NCBI GenBank assembly: GCA_033557465.1
Contig: CM066041.1
Span: forward strand, 161,812,040 to 161,876,039
Reading direction: 5' to 3'
Length of the DNA: 64,000 nucleotides
From: Ichthyophis bannanicus
Lineage: Eukaryota > Chordata > Amphibia > Gymnophiona > Ichthyophiidae
The notes below the pieces were generated by a model, which had not been told where the DNA came from, did not search any database, and saw only the letters and a list, made by a program, of their open reading frames with translations. Shown here piece after piece: positions 30,718 to 42,829 of the stretch; the stretch's first letter is position 1, and every line of letters begins with the position of its first letter. The translations under genes were made by a program, and so were the position numbers.

Positions 30718-32489
30718 GCATGTATGGTGTCATCGAGAGTGTCTTGGTTTCCTGGACCATGGGGTGATGAACAAAGGGCTGCAGAGCAGAGATAGTGTCC
30801 ATCTGTCCAAGAAAGGTTGAGCTGTCTTTAGTAGCAGTCTGGCTAATCTACTGAAGAGGGCTTTAAACATATTCGTTAGATGGATGAAGAAAGCCCCCCA
30901 GGTAAGTGAAACATTAAATATCTGTCTAGAAATGGGTAAAAGGGGCAACATCTGGAAAGCAGTGTACACAAATGTTCCCGTGGCATGGGAAATAAGATCC
31001 CAGATGTTGAGGCTTTAATGGAACAGGCTGATTGGGATTTAGTGACGATTAGAGACATGGTTCACAGACAATTCTGAGAGAGAGAGATAATTATACCAGG
31101 CTATACCTTATTCAGAAAGAGGGGAGGAGGAGTGACACTTTTTTTTTGGGGGGGGTAGGGGGGGTTTACATGAAGCTATAGAATTAGAGGGCTTAAAAGG
31201 GAGGAGGCGCTGTGGGTTAAACTAGAAAGAGAAATCAGTTTGAATTGGTGTGATATACAGACCCCCTCACAGAGAGAAGTAGTAGATGGAGATTTAATAG
31301 AAGACACATGCAGCCATTGCTAGGAAAGGGGAAGTGCTATTGATAAGTGGTGGCAGTGCAGCAAGGATGTGCCAAGCCACATTCGGCATACTGCAATCTA
31401 GAAGTAAGGAGATCCTGCATTCTCTACAGGAAGGGCTATTCAGGCAACTGAAAACAGAACTCACGTGTGAAGAGGCCATACTAGGTTTGGTGCTTACCAA
31501 TGGTGAAAGTGTTTCTGATGTTATAATGGGAGATCATCTCACATCCAGTGATCACCAGATGGTGTGGTTCAGTATTAAGGCTAGGGCTGATAAAATACAT
31601 TCAAAAGCGAGGGTCTTATATTTTAGGGAAATTAGTGTTGTCAAGATGGGACAATATCTCAAGGAGTCGGTGAGATGGGAACAGCTGGGGGATGTAGAAA
31701 AACAGTAGGCAAAACTGAAAGGGGATATTTTAAGGGCAACCATCCATTTTCTATAACACATGGATGTGAAAGTTGGACAGTGAAAAAGATAGGAAGAAAA
31801 TTGATGCCTTTTGAATTATGGTGCTGGTGATGAATATTGTGTATACCATAAGCTGCCCGAATAACAAACCAGTCAGTACTAGGGGAGATCAAACCTAAAC
31901 TTTCTTTAGAAGCTCAGATGACAAGGCTTCGACACTCATACTTTGGACGACACATGCGAAGAGAGATCATTAGAGAGAGACAACATGCTTGGCAAGGTAG
32001 GTCAACACAAAAGAGGAAGGCCAACAGTGAGATGGATCAATACAATTACATCAGCTATGGGTGCCAGTCTGTCGTCAATGAGCCGCCTGACTGAAGACCA
32101 AATGCAATTTAGAACAACTATCCAGAGGTTTGCCATGAATTGGCAGACTTGATGGCACTTAACAGCTACAACAACCTTTTTGTTAGAAAGGTAAAAGGCA
32201 AAGGAGGCTGCTATGGTTCTCAAAAGTCACTGAAGAAGAGGGAAGCCTTCATGAAATACAAGAGATCACAGAGCAGAAAACAGGCATCTACATTTGGAAA
32301 ACCTTAGAGAAGCTAGCAAAGTAGTGAGGAAAGCAAGAAGAAGAAATAGCCAGTGCAATAAAATGGTGTGATAAGACATTTTTCAGATATGTTAGTGATA
32401 AAGGCAAAAGTGGTTTTGTCAGACTCAAGGGTGAAAGGGAGGAATATTTAGATGCTGATGAGGATAAAGTGGAATTGCTTAACAAATTT
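30718..32489 (+). mobile_element. CR1-like LINE (CR1-1), ORF1 end and endonuclease part
   Basis: Plus-strand remnant: end of ORF1 (DSVHLSKKG, then SSLANLLKRALN), a decayed endonuclease (IIPGYTLFRKRGGGV; CEEAILGLVLTNGES; GDHLTSSDHQMVWFS) and the linker to RT (SDSRVKGREEYLDADEDKVELLNKF-like, 32400-32489). An RTE-like fragment interrupts at 31739-32157. Multiple stops. It continues as RT at 36612 beyond B3, with about 0.5 kb of LINE missing. Confidence 0.75.
31739..32157 (+). mobile_element. RTE-like LINE ORF2 C-terminal fragment
   Basis: Reads HGCESWTVKKIGRK, PFELWCW, AQMTRLRHSYFGRHMRRE, DNMLGKVGQHKRGRPTVRW and TSAMGASLSSM, the characteristic C-terminal tail of RTE/BovB-type ORF2 proteins, interrupted by stops and shifts. 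CR1-1 sequence lies on both sides, so it is nested or was captured at a junction. Confidence 0.7.
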
Positions 32490-32873
32490 CTGCTCTCCGG
32501 GAAAAAGCAGGAAATCGGTCCTCACATACGGGTGATGTCTGTGCCGACGAAGCCCACACAGAAGCATTTCCCCAGCTTTCAAAGAGCCTTTGGGATATGC
32601 CACCATGCATGTGTGGTCCCCTTCCCTCCCAAGTCTATCTTACTCCAGTCTCCTTTTTTTCCATGAAGCCCAACAGACGTGAGTCTTGTTTCCCCGGAAA
32701 AATTCCCTTATTTTCCTTGAGGTGAGTTTTTTTACTGGTTCCTCTTCCCACCTCGAGCTGGTGCAGTCTCCAATGCTGTTCTCAGCTCAGTTTTTCATAT
32801 AGGTCTTCCTTGACTGGAGTTCGTGCCTTTTTTTTTGCCTGGTGTTTGTTGACCCTGTCCGGGTGCCACCCAC

Positions 32874-34497
32874 CATGTCTCCCAGTGGGTTAAAAAAATT
32901 TGACTGCTGCAATCAAACCATGTCAGAATTGACACCCATGACTACTGCTGCTTGCGCTGCCTGGGCCCGACCACGACAGCACTTCCTGCAACCTGTGCCA
33001 GGGCATGATCCCTAAAACTAATGGAAAAGGGTCCAGAGTTGCAAGAAAAATTGTTCCCCAGGTCTGACTCTGCCCCAGCCTCGCTGAACGCCAAGCCCAG
33101 CACATATCATGAGGTCAGAGCATCCTCAGAATCCCACAGCGGCAGCTCCTCCGAGAAGACCTCTGACCTAGAGAAAAGGAAATAGTCGTCTTTGAAGTCT
33201 GCTGAAGTTGCACCGGAGAGACCTAGTAAAACAGCCCAGAGGAACTTGGGGTACTCCAAGAAGTACCCTACCAAGGTCCTCAAGAAGGATGCCTTAGCCG
33301 GTGGAGACCATATGAGGTTCCTTGACGCTATAGTCCTAGTCGAGGACACACTTGCAAGGGTGCTGGTGCTAGGCCTGAGATCCTTTGTGCCCACGTTAAA
33401 GACTGCAGAGCCTTCTGGTCTGGAAACCAGATGGCAGCCATCACTGTTATCCTGGCCCTGCAGCAGGCGATGATGGCACAACCAGACCCCCGACTGCAAC
33501 GGCATCCCCAATCATCGAGCTGATCTCTGAGCGCCACCGGTCTCAGGTAAGCTCTCGGTGCTGGTTGAGATCCTGGTTCCATTCTTCAGGCATTCGGTCC
33601 TTGCTGGCCAGTGTTTGCGATTCAGACCCCAGGTCCTCGACAGGCCACCAACCTCGAGACAAGGAGTCGCAGGGCCTCGGACTCATCACCGCTAGACTCT
33701 AAGTGGGAGATGGATGACAGGGCCTCTCTGGGCACCAAGCAGCACAGACACATCCCCTTGGACCTGTGGTCCCTGGCACCACTCTCCTCCTGAGGAATTG
33801 GCCTTCCATGACTTTGTCTAGGACATGGCCAGAGCCCCCTCAGTGCAAACAGAGGCAGAGGAAGACCCATTCACCGAGGAGTTAGAGATTCTTCAGTATT
33901 AGTTTCCACCCAAGGAAACCCTCAAGTTGCCTGTGCAGCCAATCCTCGAGGGGCTGCTTTTTTGAATGTGGGAAATGCCAGTGGTGAGCCAGTGCCTCGA
34001 TACAATGTACTGTGTCTGGGAGGGTCCAGGATTCCACAAACCCCAGCTCCCCCCCCCGGGAGGGAGGCCTGCCGGCCAGCCAGCCAGGGCCCTCGATGCC
34101 CTCAGGCACAAGTGCTACAAAGGCTTGATGCTTGAGTGCCAAATCCAGGCCCAAGAGCTGTTGGCAGGCTTCATCAGGGAACCCCTCCAATGGTTCCAGG
34201 CCCTGACCTCGGGTATCAAGGACTGTCCAAGTTCCTTTCCCATGCAGCCTATGACGGCTTTGAGTCAGCGGCTTGGGTAGCCATGACCGGCATTGGGGCC
34301 TGGCTGCAATCCTCAAGCAATGGGTCCAAGACAAGCTGCTCCGTCCCCTGCACTGGGGAAAACCTGTTCGGCAAACCCATGGCTGACAAAGCGGCTGAGA
34401 TCGAGGCTGACTTGGTGACCCACCAGAGGCTCTCTAAGACCCCATCTCATTCCTGCAAGAAACCATCAGGGAAGAGGCCCCTTTTCCCAAGGAAATA
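32874..34497 (+). pseudogene. Decayed DIRS family B gag (B3)
   Basis: A Cys-rich start (FDCCNQTMSE) is a relic of the family B zinc module; CLDTMYCVWEGPGFHKPQLP (33990-34050) and GENLFGKPMADKAAEIEADLVTHQRLSK (34360-34440) align with B1 gag. Stops and frame changes throughout. Confidence 0.65.
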
Positions 34498-34639
34498 GGG
34501 GTCCTTTGTGCAGGGTCACCAATACCAGCCCTTCTGAGGTCAGCAGGCTCCTCACCCCAGAAGGCAAGGACACAAGACAAAAGCACCTAAGCCCCAGACC
34601 CCAGCTCCCACCCAGCCTGGGGGGAGTTTTTGACTCTCA

Positions 34640-36350
34640 GGGCAGGGCCTTCCCTCCCCCAGGAAACCTTCACCAGCCCACAATGGGGCACCTGACACTC
34701 TTCACCCAAAGATGGGCTGCAATCGCCTTAGACCAATGGGTACTGCAGGTGATCAGGGAGGGATTCCACCCAGGTTCTTTCCCAGAGAGCTGGTATGATC
34801 CCCTCCTTCACTAGACCCTGCTGCTCACAGACCTTGTAGGTCTTCTCAGGGACAATGCTTTAGAGACTGTACCCAAATACCTATGGGACAAAGGCTTCTA
34901 CTCCAGGTACTTCCTTGTCCCAAAGAGGACAGGGAGCCTCGGGCCCATCCTAGACCTGTGAAACTTAAACAATTTTCTGGTGAGGGAGACATTCAAGATG
35001 CTCTCCCTTGGAGCACTGCTGCCTTACCCTCTGCCAAGGAGACTGGCTGGGTTCCTTGGACCTAAAGGATGCATGTACACACATCCTAATCTACCCCTCC
35101 CACAGACAATACATAAGGTTCGTGGTAGGAGAATACTACCATTACAGGGTGCTACCCTTCGTCCTCGCAATCTTGCCAAGAGTCTTCATGAAATACCTAG
35201 CAGTGGTAGCTGCCCACCTGTCTTTCCCTACCTAGACTGGCTCATCAGAGGCCAGTCAAGCTGCAGGATAAACAAACCTCCTGCTGCAGCACCTGGGATT
35301 CAACTACCCCAAATCCCACTGCTCTCCAGCCAAGAGCCTGGAGTTCATAGATGTTCAGCTCAACACATTATAGCAAGGCCCTTTTCTCCAGCTGGAAGTA
35401 GAAGTTAAACACTGCTGGTCAGTGCCAATTTGTTTCCCTCGCCTGTTGGGCCATATGGCCTCCATGGTCCACATGACCCCCACTAGCCCGCTTACACATG
35501 CGGGCAGCTCAGTGGTGACTCCACTCACAGTGGATGCAAGCCATGGGTAGACTACAGGTCTGGGTCGAGGTAACCCACCAACTTAGACTCACTTAACTGG
35601 TGGCAACTTCTCCACCACTTCTGAGCAGGGATGTCCTTCCAGGCACCTGCACCCCAGAGGATTCTGACCACTAATGCCTCCCTTGGCTGAGGGGGGGGGG
35701 GGGGGCGCATTGCAGCGGCAGCTGCACACAAGGCAGCTGATCCCAGGCAGACACTCGGCTGCAGATCAATCTCCTGGAGTGCAGGGAGATCTCCTTGGCC
35801 CTACGGGTTGTTCCATCTGCGACACCAGTTCATACTGATTCAGACAGCCAAACCGCCATGTTTTACATCAATAAGCAGGAGGGCACAGCATTGTACTCCC
35901 TCTGCCAGGAGGCCATAACCCTCCTTTCCTTTGCAGTGTGCAACATGCTCCTGCAGGCCGTTCACCTCCCAGGCCAAGAGAACCTCCTGGCGGACAGGCT
36001 GAGCAGGGTCCTCGGTCCACACGAATGATGTCTGGGCTCCAGAATGGCCGCTTGGTTCTTCTGCCTCTGGGGCAGGTCTGTGATGGACCTATTCACCATC
36101 CTGGACAACACCCAGCTGCCCTGCTTCTGCTCGCAGCAAACTCAACCCAGAGAGGGTAGCGGCAGTGGATGCCTTCCTGATCCCCTGGACGGAAGGCCTC
36201 TGCGTTTCCACCGATCCCTCTGGTTGCCAAGAGCATCTTCAAGGTCCAGTGCGAGGGGGCAGCTCTAATACTAATCGCCCCAGGTGGCCCAGACAACCCT
36301 GGTTCCCCCTACTGCTCTCCCTGTTAGCGGCACCCCAGTCCTGCTGGGTG
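34640..36350 (+). pseudogene. Decayed DIRS RT / RNase H / methyltransferase-like region (B3)
   Basis: FTQRWAAIALDQWVLQVIREGF, FYSRYFLVPKRTGSLGPILDL, SLGALLPY, LGSLDLKDACTHILIYPSHRQY (35040-35110), a damaged YLDD reading YLDW (one codon lost), then RNase H QINLLECREISLALR, DSDSQTAMFYINKQEGT and ENLLADRLSRV, then PRWPRQPWFPLLLSLL (36280-36330). Not functional. Confidence 0.72.
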
Positions 36351-36396
36351 TGCTCCTGACACAGGAGGGCAGCTCCCTCCTGCACCCCAATCTGGA

Positions 36397-36611
36397 GTGT
36401 CTAACGCTAACGGCTTGGCTGCTGAAAGGATAGCATTGGCCCTTTTCAACCTCCCAAAGGAGGTCGAGGAGGTCCTACTGGCCTCCCGAAAGCCCTCCAC
36501 CAGGCAAGCTTACGCTTTTAAGTGGCAAAGATTCTCTATATGGTGTGCAGAGACAGGAGAACCTGTTCTGCTGCCCGATGCAGCTAGTGCTCCAGTACCT
36601 ACTGCAGTGGT
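36397..36611 (+). pseudogene. DIRS tyrosine recombinase N-terminal piece (B3)
   Basis: LPKEVEEVLLASRKPSTRQAYAFKWQRFSIWCAETGE is the core-binding start of the family B recombinase. It ends in a chimeric frame that runs into CR1-1 RT at about 36612; no catalytic residues are present. Confidence 0.75.
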
Positions 36612-37790
36612 CCAGTGGATTACAGGATTGGAGGCAGTGTGGATTCATCAGAGGCAGGTCTTGTCTGACATATCTGATTTCTTTGACAGGATGACCAGGG
36701 AGTTGGACAGAGGGAGAGCCCTAGATGTGGTGTACTTGGATTTCAGTAAAGCTTTTGACACTGTTCTGCACAGGTAACTTAACAAACTGAGCACCTTAGG
36801 GATGGACTCTAAAGTTACTGATTGGGTTAGAAATTGGTTGAAGGGGAGTTGAAAAAGGGTACAGGTAAATGGTGCTCACTCTGAGGAGAGGGAGGTGGTT
36901 ACCAGTGGGGTGTCGCAGGGATCTGACCTTGGTCTGATTCTTTTTAACATCTTTGTTAGTAATATTGCGGAAAGGCTGTCAGGTAAGATTTGCCTCTTTG
37001 CAGATGATGCCAAAATCTGCAATAGATTAGACACCCAGGAAGGAGTAAATAATATGAGGGGGGGGGGATCTACCTAAGCTTGAATGGTCGTGAATTTGAT
37101 AGCTGAGATTTAATGCTAAAAAATGCAGGGTCATTCATTTGGGCTGTAAAAACCCAAAGGAGCAGTACTGTGTAAGGGAGGAAGTATTTCTGTCCACAAA
37201 AGAGCATGATTGTGTCTGACAGTCTTTCCTACCTGTTTAGCTACTTTAAGATAATGTTGAAAGCTAGAAGGATGCTTGGGTGCATAGGGAGAGGAATAGC
37301 CAGCAGAAAAAAAGGTGATAGTGCCTCTGTATAGGTCTTTTGTGCAACCTCATTTGGAGCATTGTGTGCAGTTCTGGAGACCACACTTCAAAAGGCTATA
37401 ACAGGCTGAAGTCTGTGCAGAGGGTGGTTACTAGAATGGTTAGTGGTCTTCGTTATAAAGCATATGAGCACAGACTTAAGGATTTTAGTATGTATACTTT
37501 AGAGGAAAGGTGGGATAGAGGAGATATGATAGAGATGTTTAAATATCTCCATGGCATAAATGCACAGGAGGAGAGCCTCTTTCAATTGAAAGCAAACTTT
37601 GCTACGAGGGGTCATAAGATGAGGGTGAAAGGGGTTAGACTCGGGAGTAATATGCGGAAAATTTTCTTTATGGAAAGAGTGGTATATGTGTGGAATAGTC
37701 TCCCAGTAGAAATGGTTGAGATGAGGACAGTATCTGAATTCAAAAAAGCATGGGACAAACACAGAGGATCTCTAAAGATAAAAAGGGGAA
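36612..37790 (+). mobile_element. CR1-like LINE (CR1-1), RT part
   Basis: Plus-strand ORF2: RQVLSDISDFFDRMTRELDRG, VVYLDFSKAFDTVLHR, VTSGVSQGSDLGLILFNIFVSN, CLFADDAKICNR and a C-terminal part ending HRGSLKIKRG. Several frameshifts, for example around 36776 and 37075. The 3' tail continues at 38687-38760 after a 0.9-kb insert. Confidence 0.82.
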
Positions 37791-38686
37791 ATCCTTCACA
37801 TAAAACCTGGATTCTTTTTAATTTTCTATACCTCTCAATAGGAAAGAAAAGACGAGACACAATTAACCAATTAATTACAACAGAGCTTTGCACGGAGGAA
37901 ACCAATGGAGTCTAAGCAGACATATCCATTCAAGTTTTGTCAAAGATGGCTTCACAGAGCTCCCACTTTTATTTAAAAATATCAGCTGACTCCGTTAATC
38001 TTTAACATCTGGTGCTTTCCAAATTACAAAAGTGCACATAATTTGCTAACATATGCAACACGTCATATAGAAAGAAGTTACACCTCATAGCTATTTTCAC
38101 TAGATTCAGTAGGTGTCACTGTTTTTCTACTATACAAAGAAGCTAATTAGTTACTTATAATATTTGCTGATTTCTACTATTTACGCAAGCTATATTTGCT
38201 GCTGCTTCATTTCTAAAAGCAGATCACCCTGACCCAGCAACTCTTTAGCCTATCAGATTGCAGGATAAAGCAGATGTACTTTTTGTTCTATTTATTTAGA
38301 GAAGTTTAGCCTGACCCAATACTGCCCACATGAGCACTGTTTACTAACCACATAAGCCCTATTTGCTAATCCAATGTCCTAGAGAAAAGCAGAAGTTCAC
38401 TTAGAGACACAGTTTTATTGCAGCTCAGACCTATAATTTTCTATGGCCTATAGTTAAGTTAGGTTCTATAATCCAGTCTCATGTATAGAGCTGCTGCTCC
38501 CTACCCCTATGGATATTATGGATCCTGATCCACTGTCTGTCCCTGAATCCATTAAGTCTAGATCCCCATATTCTGGATGAACTATGGTGACATAGGTTCG
38601 TGTATTAGAAGCTGATTCATCCAATTCTCCAATTGTATCCAATTTGGTTTTCACGCCTGGCCTAGTTAGCCCTTTCCTACAGGGAC
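37791..38686 (-). mobile_element. LTR-like insert in CR1-1
   Basis: Separates the end of CR1-1 ORF2 from its 3' tail; GGGA is present on both sides (ends about 37787-37790 and 38687-38690), as a 4-base target duplication would be. On the minus strand it starts TGTAGGAAAGGG and includes a GCAATAAAACTGTG polyadenylation-like region near 38400, similar to the LTRs at 58895 and 61110. The expected CA end is not clear, and the 62-codon minus frame at 38466-38654 is unrecognised. Confidence 0.4.
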
Positions 38687-38765
38687 TATTGTAGTTGATA
38701 TGGAAGGCAGACTAGAGAGGCCATGTGGCCTTTTTCTACTGTCATGTTTGTGTTTCTATATTTTG
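38687..38765 (+). mobile_element. CR1-1 3' tail
   Basis: GTAGTTGATATGGAAGGCAG, then GGCCATGTGGCC and CATGTTTGTGTTTCTAT. It is the plus-strand version of the 3' end at 62190-62260. Confidence 0.65.
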
Positions 38766-39881
38766 GCTACCCCATTCTGGACATCAGTGGGTTGTGTGGA
38801 GGAATCAATAGGGACTTAGCTTCCTTTCGTCAGCTACAGATTTAATTAGCAGTCAGTTTAAATAGGCTGCTTTGGTTCTGATGATATGGGCAAGATTTTC
38901 CTCCTCCAAAGTATTAGAGGTAAAGACTTGGGACGTCAGTCAGCTTTGAGATGTTATGTCTTTGGTTCTGACTACAACTAGTGGATCATATAAACATGAT
39001 GGCAGAAAGACACATGGCCTATTTTGTCTGCCCTACACCCAAAGAAGTGGCAAGTCTTTAGGCAGTATGATTAAAGCTTTATTGTAGCACCACCCCAATG
39101 CATTTTGGCATGTGCCTTAGGGAGTTTAAGCTCAAGTGAAATAAAAATGACACATATAAAGACATTATCAATAATAAAACAATATTGACAAGTCAAAGCT
39201 CTATAAAACAGATTAAAAATAACCAATGTACAAATGAATCAAAACAAACAAACTCTAAAACGCAATATGGCTAAATATTAAGAGAATAAAACATTGTTAA
39301 TTATGGAAACAATAACACTTGCACAGACATGGCTAATGATAAAATAAACATTGTATCAATTTTAACAGGACGGCGGATGTTAAACCTGTCATGCATGTCG
39401 CAGGGAATTATGCTAATGTGTATGTCGTGCAACGCTGCTTTTTCTCAAACTGTCAATCAAGTGGTCAAATTATAGATGTAGAGACCACATGACAAAAAGA
39501 AGATAGGGCTGAGGAGGACAGCCAGTTATAGAAACAAGGTTTTCAACAATACAGGTAAATAACTTACTATGGATAATGGAAATTATAAAACTATATATCC
39601 TATAAATCATAGCATTCATGCAGTGCACTGAACTAGAATGGACATGATCAATTATGGAAGATTCACTGTACCAGAGAATCTAGTAGGGTAAGGTACACCC
39701 AGGAACAAGGTGAAATTGTATAACAAACTGAATAGAAGAGTCAAACAGTAAAAAAGCAAATTGTGGTGGACTACCAAGTGTGCTTGAGTGAAGTGACTAG
39801 CTAGAAGGCAATCTCCTTCAGATCTGACCATTTAGGGACGTAAGGAATTGGCTCTGATTATGTAGTTAAGTAAAGAACTGG
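38766..39881. other. Intron 4 stretch with no recognised gene
   Basis: About 1.1 kb, AT-rich to the right, with only short ORFs. A GGCATGTGCCTTAGGGAGT segment and an A-rich run near 39120-39250 suggest old repeat sequence, but no family was recognised. Confidence 0.4.
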
Positions 39882-40629
39882 TTTCTTATCGGTCCTACAG
39901 TTCAGTCCTCCACCTCTGGGTTGTGCACCTCCTCCTGCAGTATGGAGACTGGACAAATCAAACGTGTAACATCACTGGGTATATCTTGCTGGTCGTCTTC
40001 CATCATTCCCCAGTGTGTCCAGTCTCCATGCAGCAGGAGGACGTAGTGAGCCTAGGTGCTGGACTCACTGTGAAACAGGGAGCAAACCTTAGATTTATAG
40101 GTTAAATTTTGTTTTACTGTTCATTTAATTGAATTTGGTTTGATTTAATTTATTTTAAGTTTAACTTCTATTTAATTTTCCTTTGGGGTTGCTGTCCCTT
40201 TAAAAGCAAAAGAAAAAGAATTGCCCTTGCTGTCGCCCTTGCCTGATTCACTCAGCTGGGCTTCTGCAGCGGATCACCTTCCCTAGACGGTACGGGAGGG
40301 AGCCCTGCGAAGGAGAAGTTGCATCTTCCCACGCTAATGTGGCAGAGCGCACAGCTTAATGTGTGGAGAGCAGCCCTCACTGTCCACGTGGCGTTTGGAC
40401 ACAGTAGCGGTTAGCAGGGCCGGAAGTCACTTCAAAGCGGCTGTGAGCCGCGGCTTCGACTCCCCGATCTGTCGGAGTGAGGTGAGTGCTTTTGGGTGGC
40501 ACAGACAGCAGCGCTGAAGACCGCGGCTACAGGCTAGGTCCGGTAGCGGCGATTGGATTTGTCGGCATGTCCTTCTTCCCATGCTTTCAGGCCGGGACGA
40601 GAGCTGAAGCACATTGCTGGGTGGCCTAG

Positions 40630-42730
40630 TGGTTTGGTCGCCAAGACAGGGCTCGACTTCAGCGTGGCCATTGTCCCCTGCGTGCAGGCCACGAGGGGGT
40701 CTGCATGGGGCAGTCCGCAAAGGGGGTGAAGGCAGCCAAGCTTTAGCAGTCTTGCCTGAGGAGACTATACCCAGGATAATTTTGTATTTTTGTAATTTTT
40801 TTTGTCTTTATTTATCCCCGTTGGTCTGGTTAGCCTCCAGCTAGTTTTTGGCGCCGAGAAGTGCCGGCGGGCGTCGCGGCCATTGGTGCAAGCTGTTATC
40901 ACCGCGTGGCGGTTGAGTGCGGAGGCTCGCTTTCGGGGGAACGCACATGGCACGGTCCTGAGTCACGTTCGTTAATCCCTTTGGTCTTACTTAGTTTAAC
41001 TTCACCCCTGGTTGTATAGGAGGTGTTGATATAGTGCAATCGAGAGCCTATGGTGCAAAATGGGTTTCTTCCTCATTTTGGGAGTAATCTTAACAGGCTT
41101 ATTTGTCCCTTGTGTAAAATAAAAAAAAAAGTATAGGAGAGAAAAGAGGGACTTGGAATGATCGACTTAGTTAAAGAAAGTAGTTCGATTTAGTGTTTTT
41201 TTATTGCTTTAAGGGGCCACACAAAAAAAAAACAGGTATGGGGACTAAAATGCAATAGATATAAGGGTCCCTTTTTAGTGGGGCATCCTGCTCTGCAATG
41301 GTATGTGGAACCTTGTGCATGCTTAGTTAATTCCGTTGTTGCTTCTGGGGCCGGTAGGTTTTCTCAAGACCGAGGCCCGGTTGGAGTCTCAGGGGCTCTA
41401 ACTTGGTTTCCCCTTCGGCACGCGGGCAGGTTCAGTAGGCTGGTTAAGGCACTGGCAGCTGGCTGGTTAAGGAAGCTGTTGGTGCAACTGGCTTCCTCAG
41501 TACCGCTCATTCGGAGGCTCAGAGAATTCTGGCTCATGGCAACCGCCTGCATTTAGGCGCAGGCGGTCCCAGATCGATTCCTTCTTATTCGGCCCGCATG
41601 GGTTGCCCCTCCCCCCCTCCTCCCATTGCAGTGGGGTTGGTGCCGGGGAAAGGGCAGACACTGCAGGATCAGGCGAGCGTCACAGCTTCTTCCCAGGGGG
41701 GCTGTTTTAGTTTTTTGTTCAGTTAATTGCATTGGTTTTTATTTCTATTTCTTCAAAGGCTATGGGAGCTGCTGGAGGTGCACTGTGCTGGAGATCCGGT
41801 TACTTACCTGGGTTCGGTTTGGGGGAGTGCCTGGGGACTGTTCCCAGTCCCTTCTCCATGCCGGCCAGATCACAGGGCTGGTATATGAGGGATTCAAGGG
41901 GTGTGACTCCCACTTTATCCTTAAGCATTCCTGGTTACGCAGTGCACGTTTGTTCAGGGCACCATGACTTGATTCCGGCATGGGGGAAAGGTCTAATTGA
42001 ATAGCCATGGTCGTGGCGGCGCAAAAGTAGAGAGTGTGGGGATCCCGGCTCAGGTGATCCAAAGGATTGAGGCCTCATGGTTTTCTTGTTGGTTTTCCAG
42101 AAAGGGTCTGATATAATGCAGAGAAAGATGTGTTTTAAATTGCGGGTAGGTTTGTAGCAGCTACAGCTCTGCGGACATAAAGAGGTACCTGCAATCAGGA
42201 CATGCAGGTTGTTAAAGCTGATGGATAGGAAGCATATGGGAGCTTCCCTTCTGTCTATGGTCAGGGAGTACTCGCTTGTTGGGGGAGTGACCCAAGGGGG
42301 TGCTTTCCCTTCCGGAGCGCAGGGGTTTTTCGAGAGCAGGAACAGGATTCTCGATTCCCTCTACCGCATCTGCCTGAAAGCCACAATGGAGCCAGGCAGG
42401 CCCAGATAGCAGTTCAGTCGATAGGACGTATTCGGGGATTTCTTCCTACCGGGGTCTGGATAACGACAGAGCAGTCAGTGTTAGGGGAGATACGTGATGG
42501 GTATGTCCTAGACATCGCTTACCCTGGCCTACATTCGTTGGTTCTGGCGCCTTACAAGGGGCAGCGGTGAGCAGCCGCACTTCGGCAAGCTTGGAGTCAT
42601 ATTTTGCACTGAGCCCATACAAAGATTTCAGCGTCAGGCGCTGTCCTATTTAGTTCATGATTCCAAGGAAGGTCAGGTATCCCGTTCGTTCTAGTTTTCT
42701 AGAAAGTGAATCGCCTCAGAGTTTCACCGG
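40630..42730 (+). pseudogene. A5 leader and gag region, decayed
   Basis: Positioned where gag should be. KGVEGSQALAVLPEE and SVGASGAGRFSQ-like stretches give only weak resemblance to A3 gag, spread over all frames. No reliable ORF; the call rests on position between a clear left ITR and recognisable RT. Confidence 0.45.
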
Positions 42731-42829
42731 TTAGGGAGCCGTTATGATTGGTAGGAATGGCGGTTCCGCAAGAGAAGTTCTTCTCGGTTCTCCTTCTTTC
42801 AGAACCATAATTCTTCTTTTCAATGAGGG

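Larger units (their letters stand above)
32490..36611 (+). mobile_element. DIRS family B copy B3, 3' truncated
   Basis: The left end near 32490 (CTCTCCGGGAAAAAGCAGGAA, CACATACGGGTGATGTC) matches B1 and B2 ends. Leader, gag, RT, RNase H, methyltransferase-like region and the first 70 codons of recombinase follow. It stops at about 36611, where CR1-1 RT sequence begins abruptly. Heavily mutated. A G run lies at about 35690-35707. Confidence 0.8.

Noticed and set aside
38466..38654. Small acidic protein gene on the minus strand
   Set aside because: Low-complexity Ser/Gly/Asp frame within an LTR-like insert, with no start context or homologue recognised.
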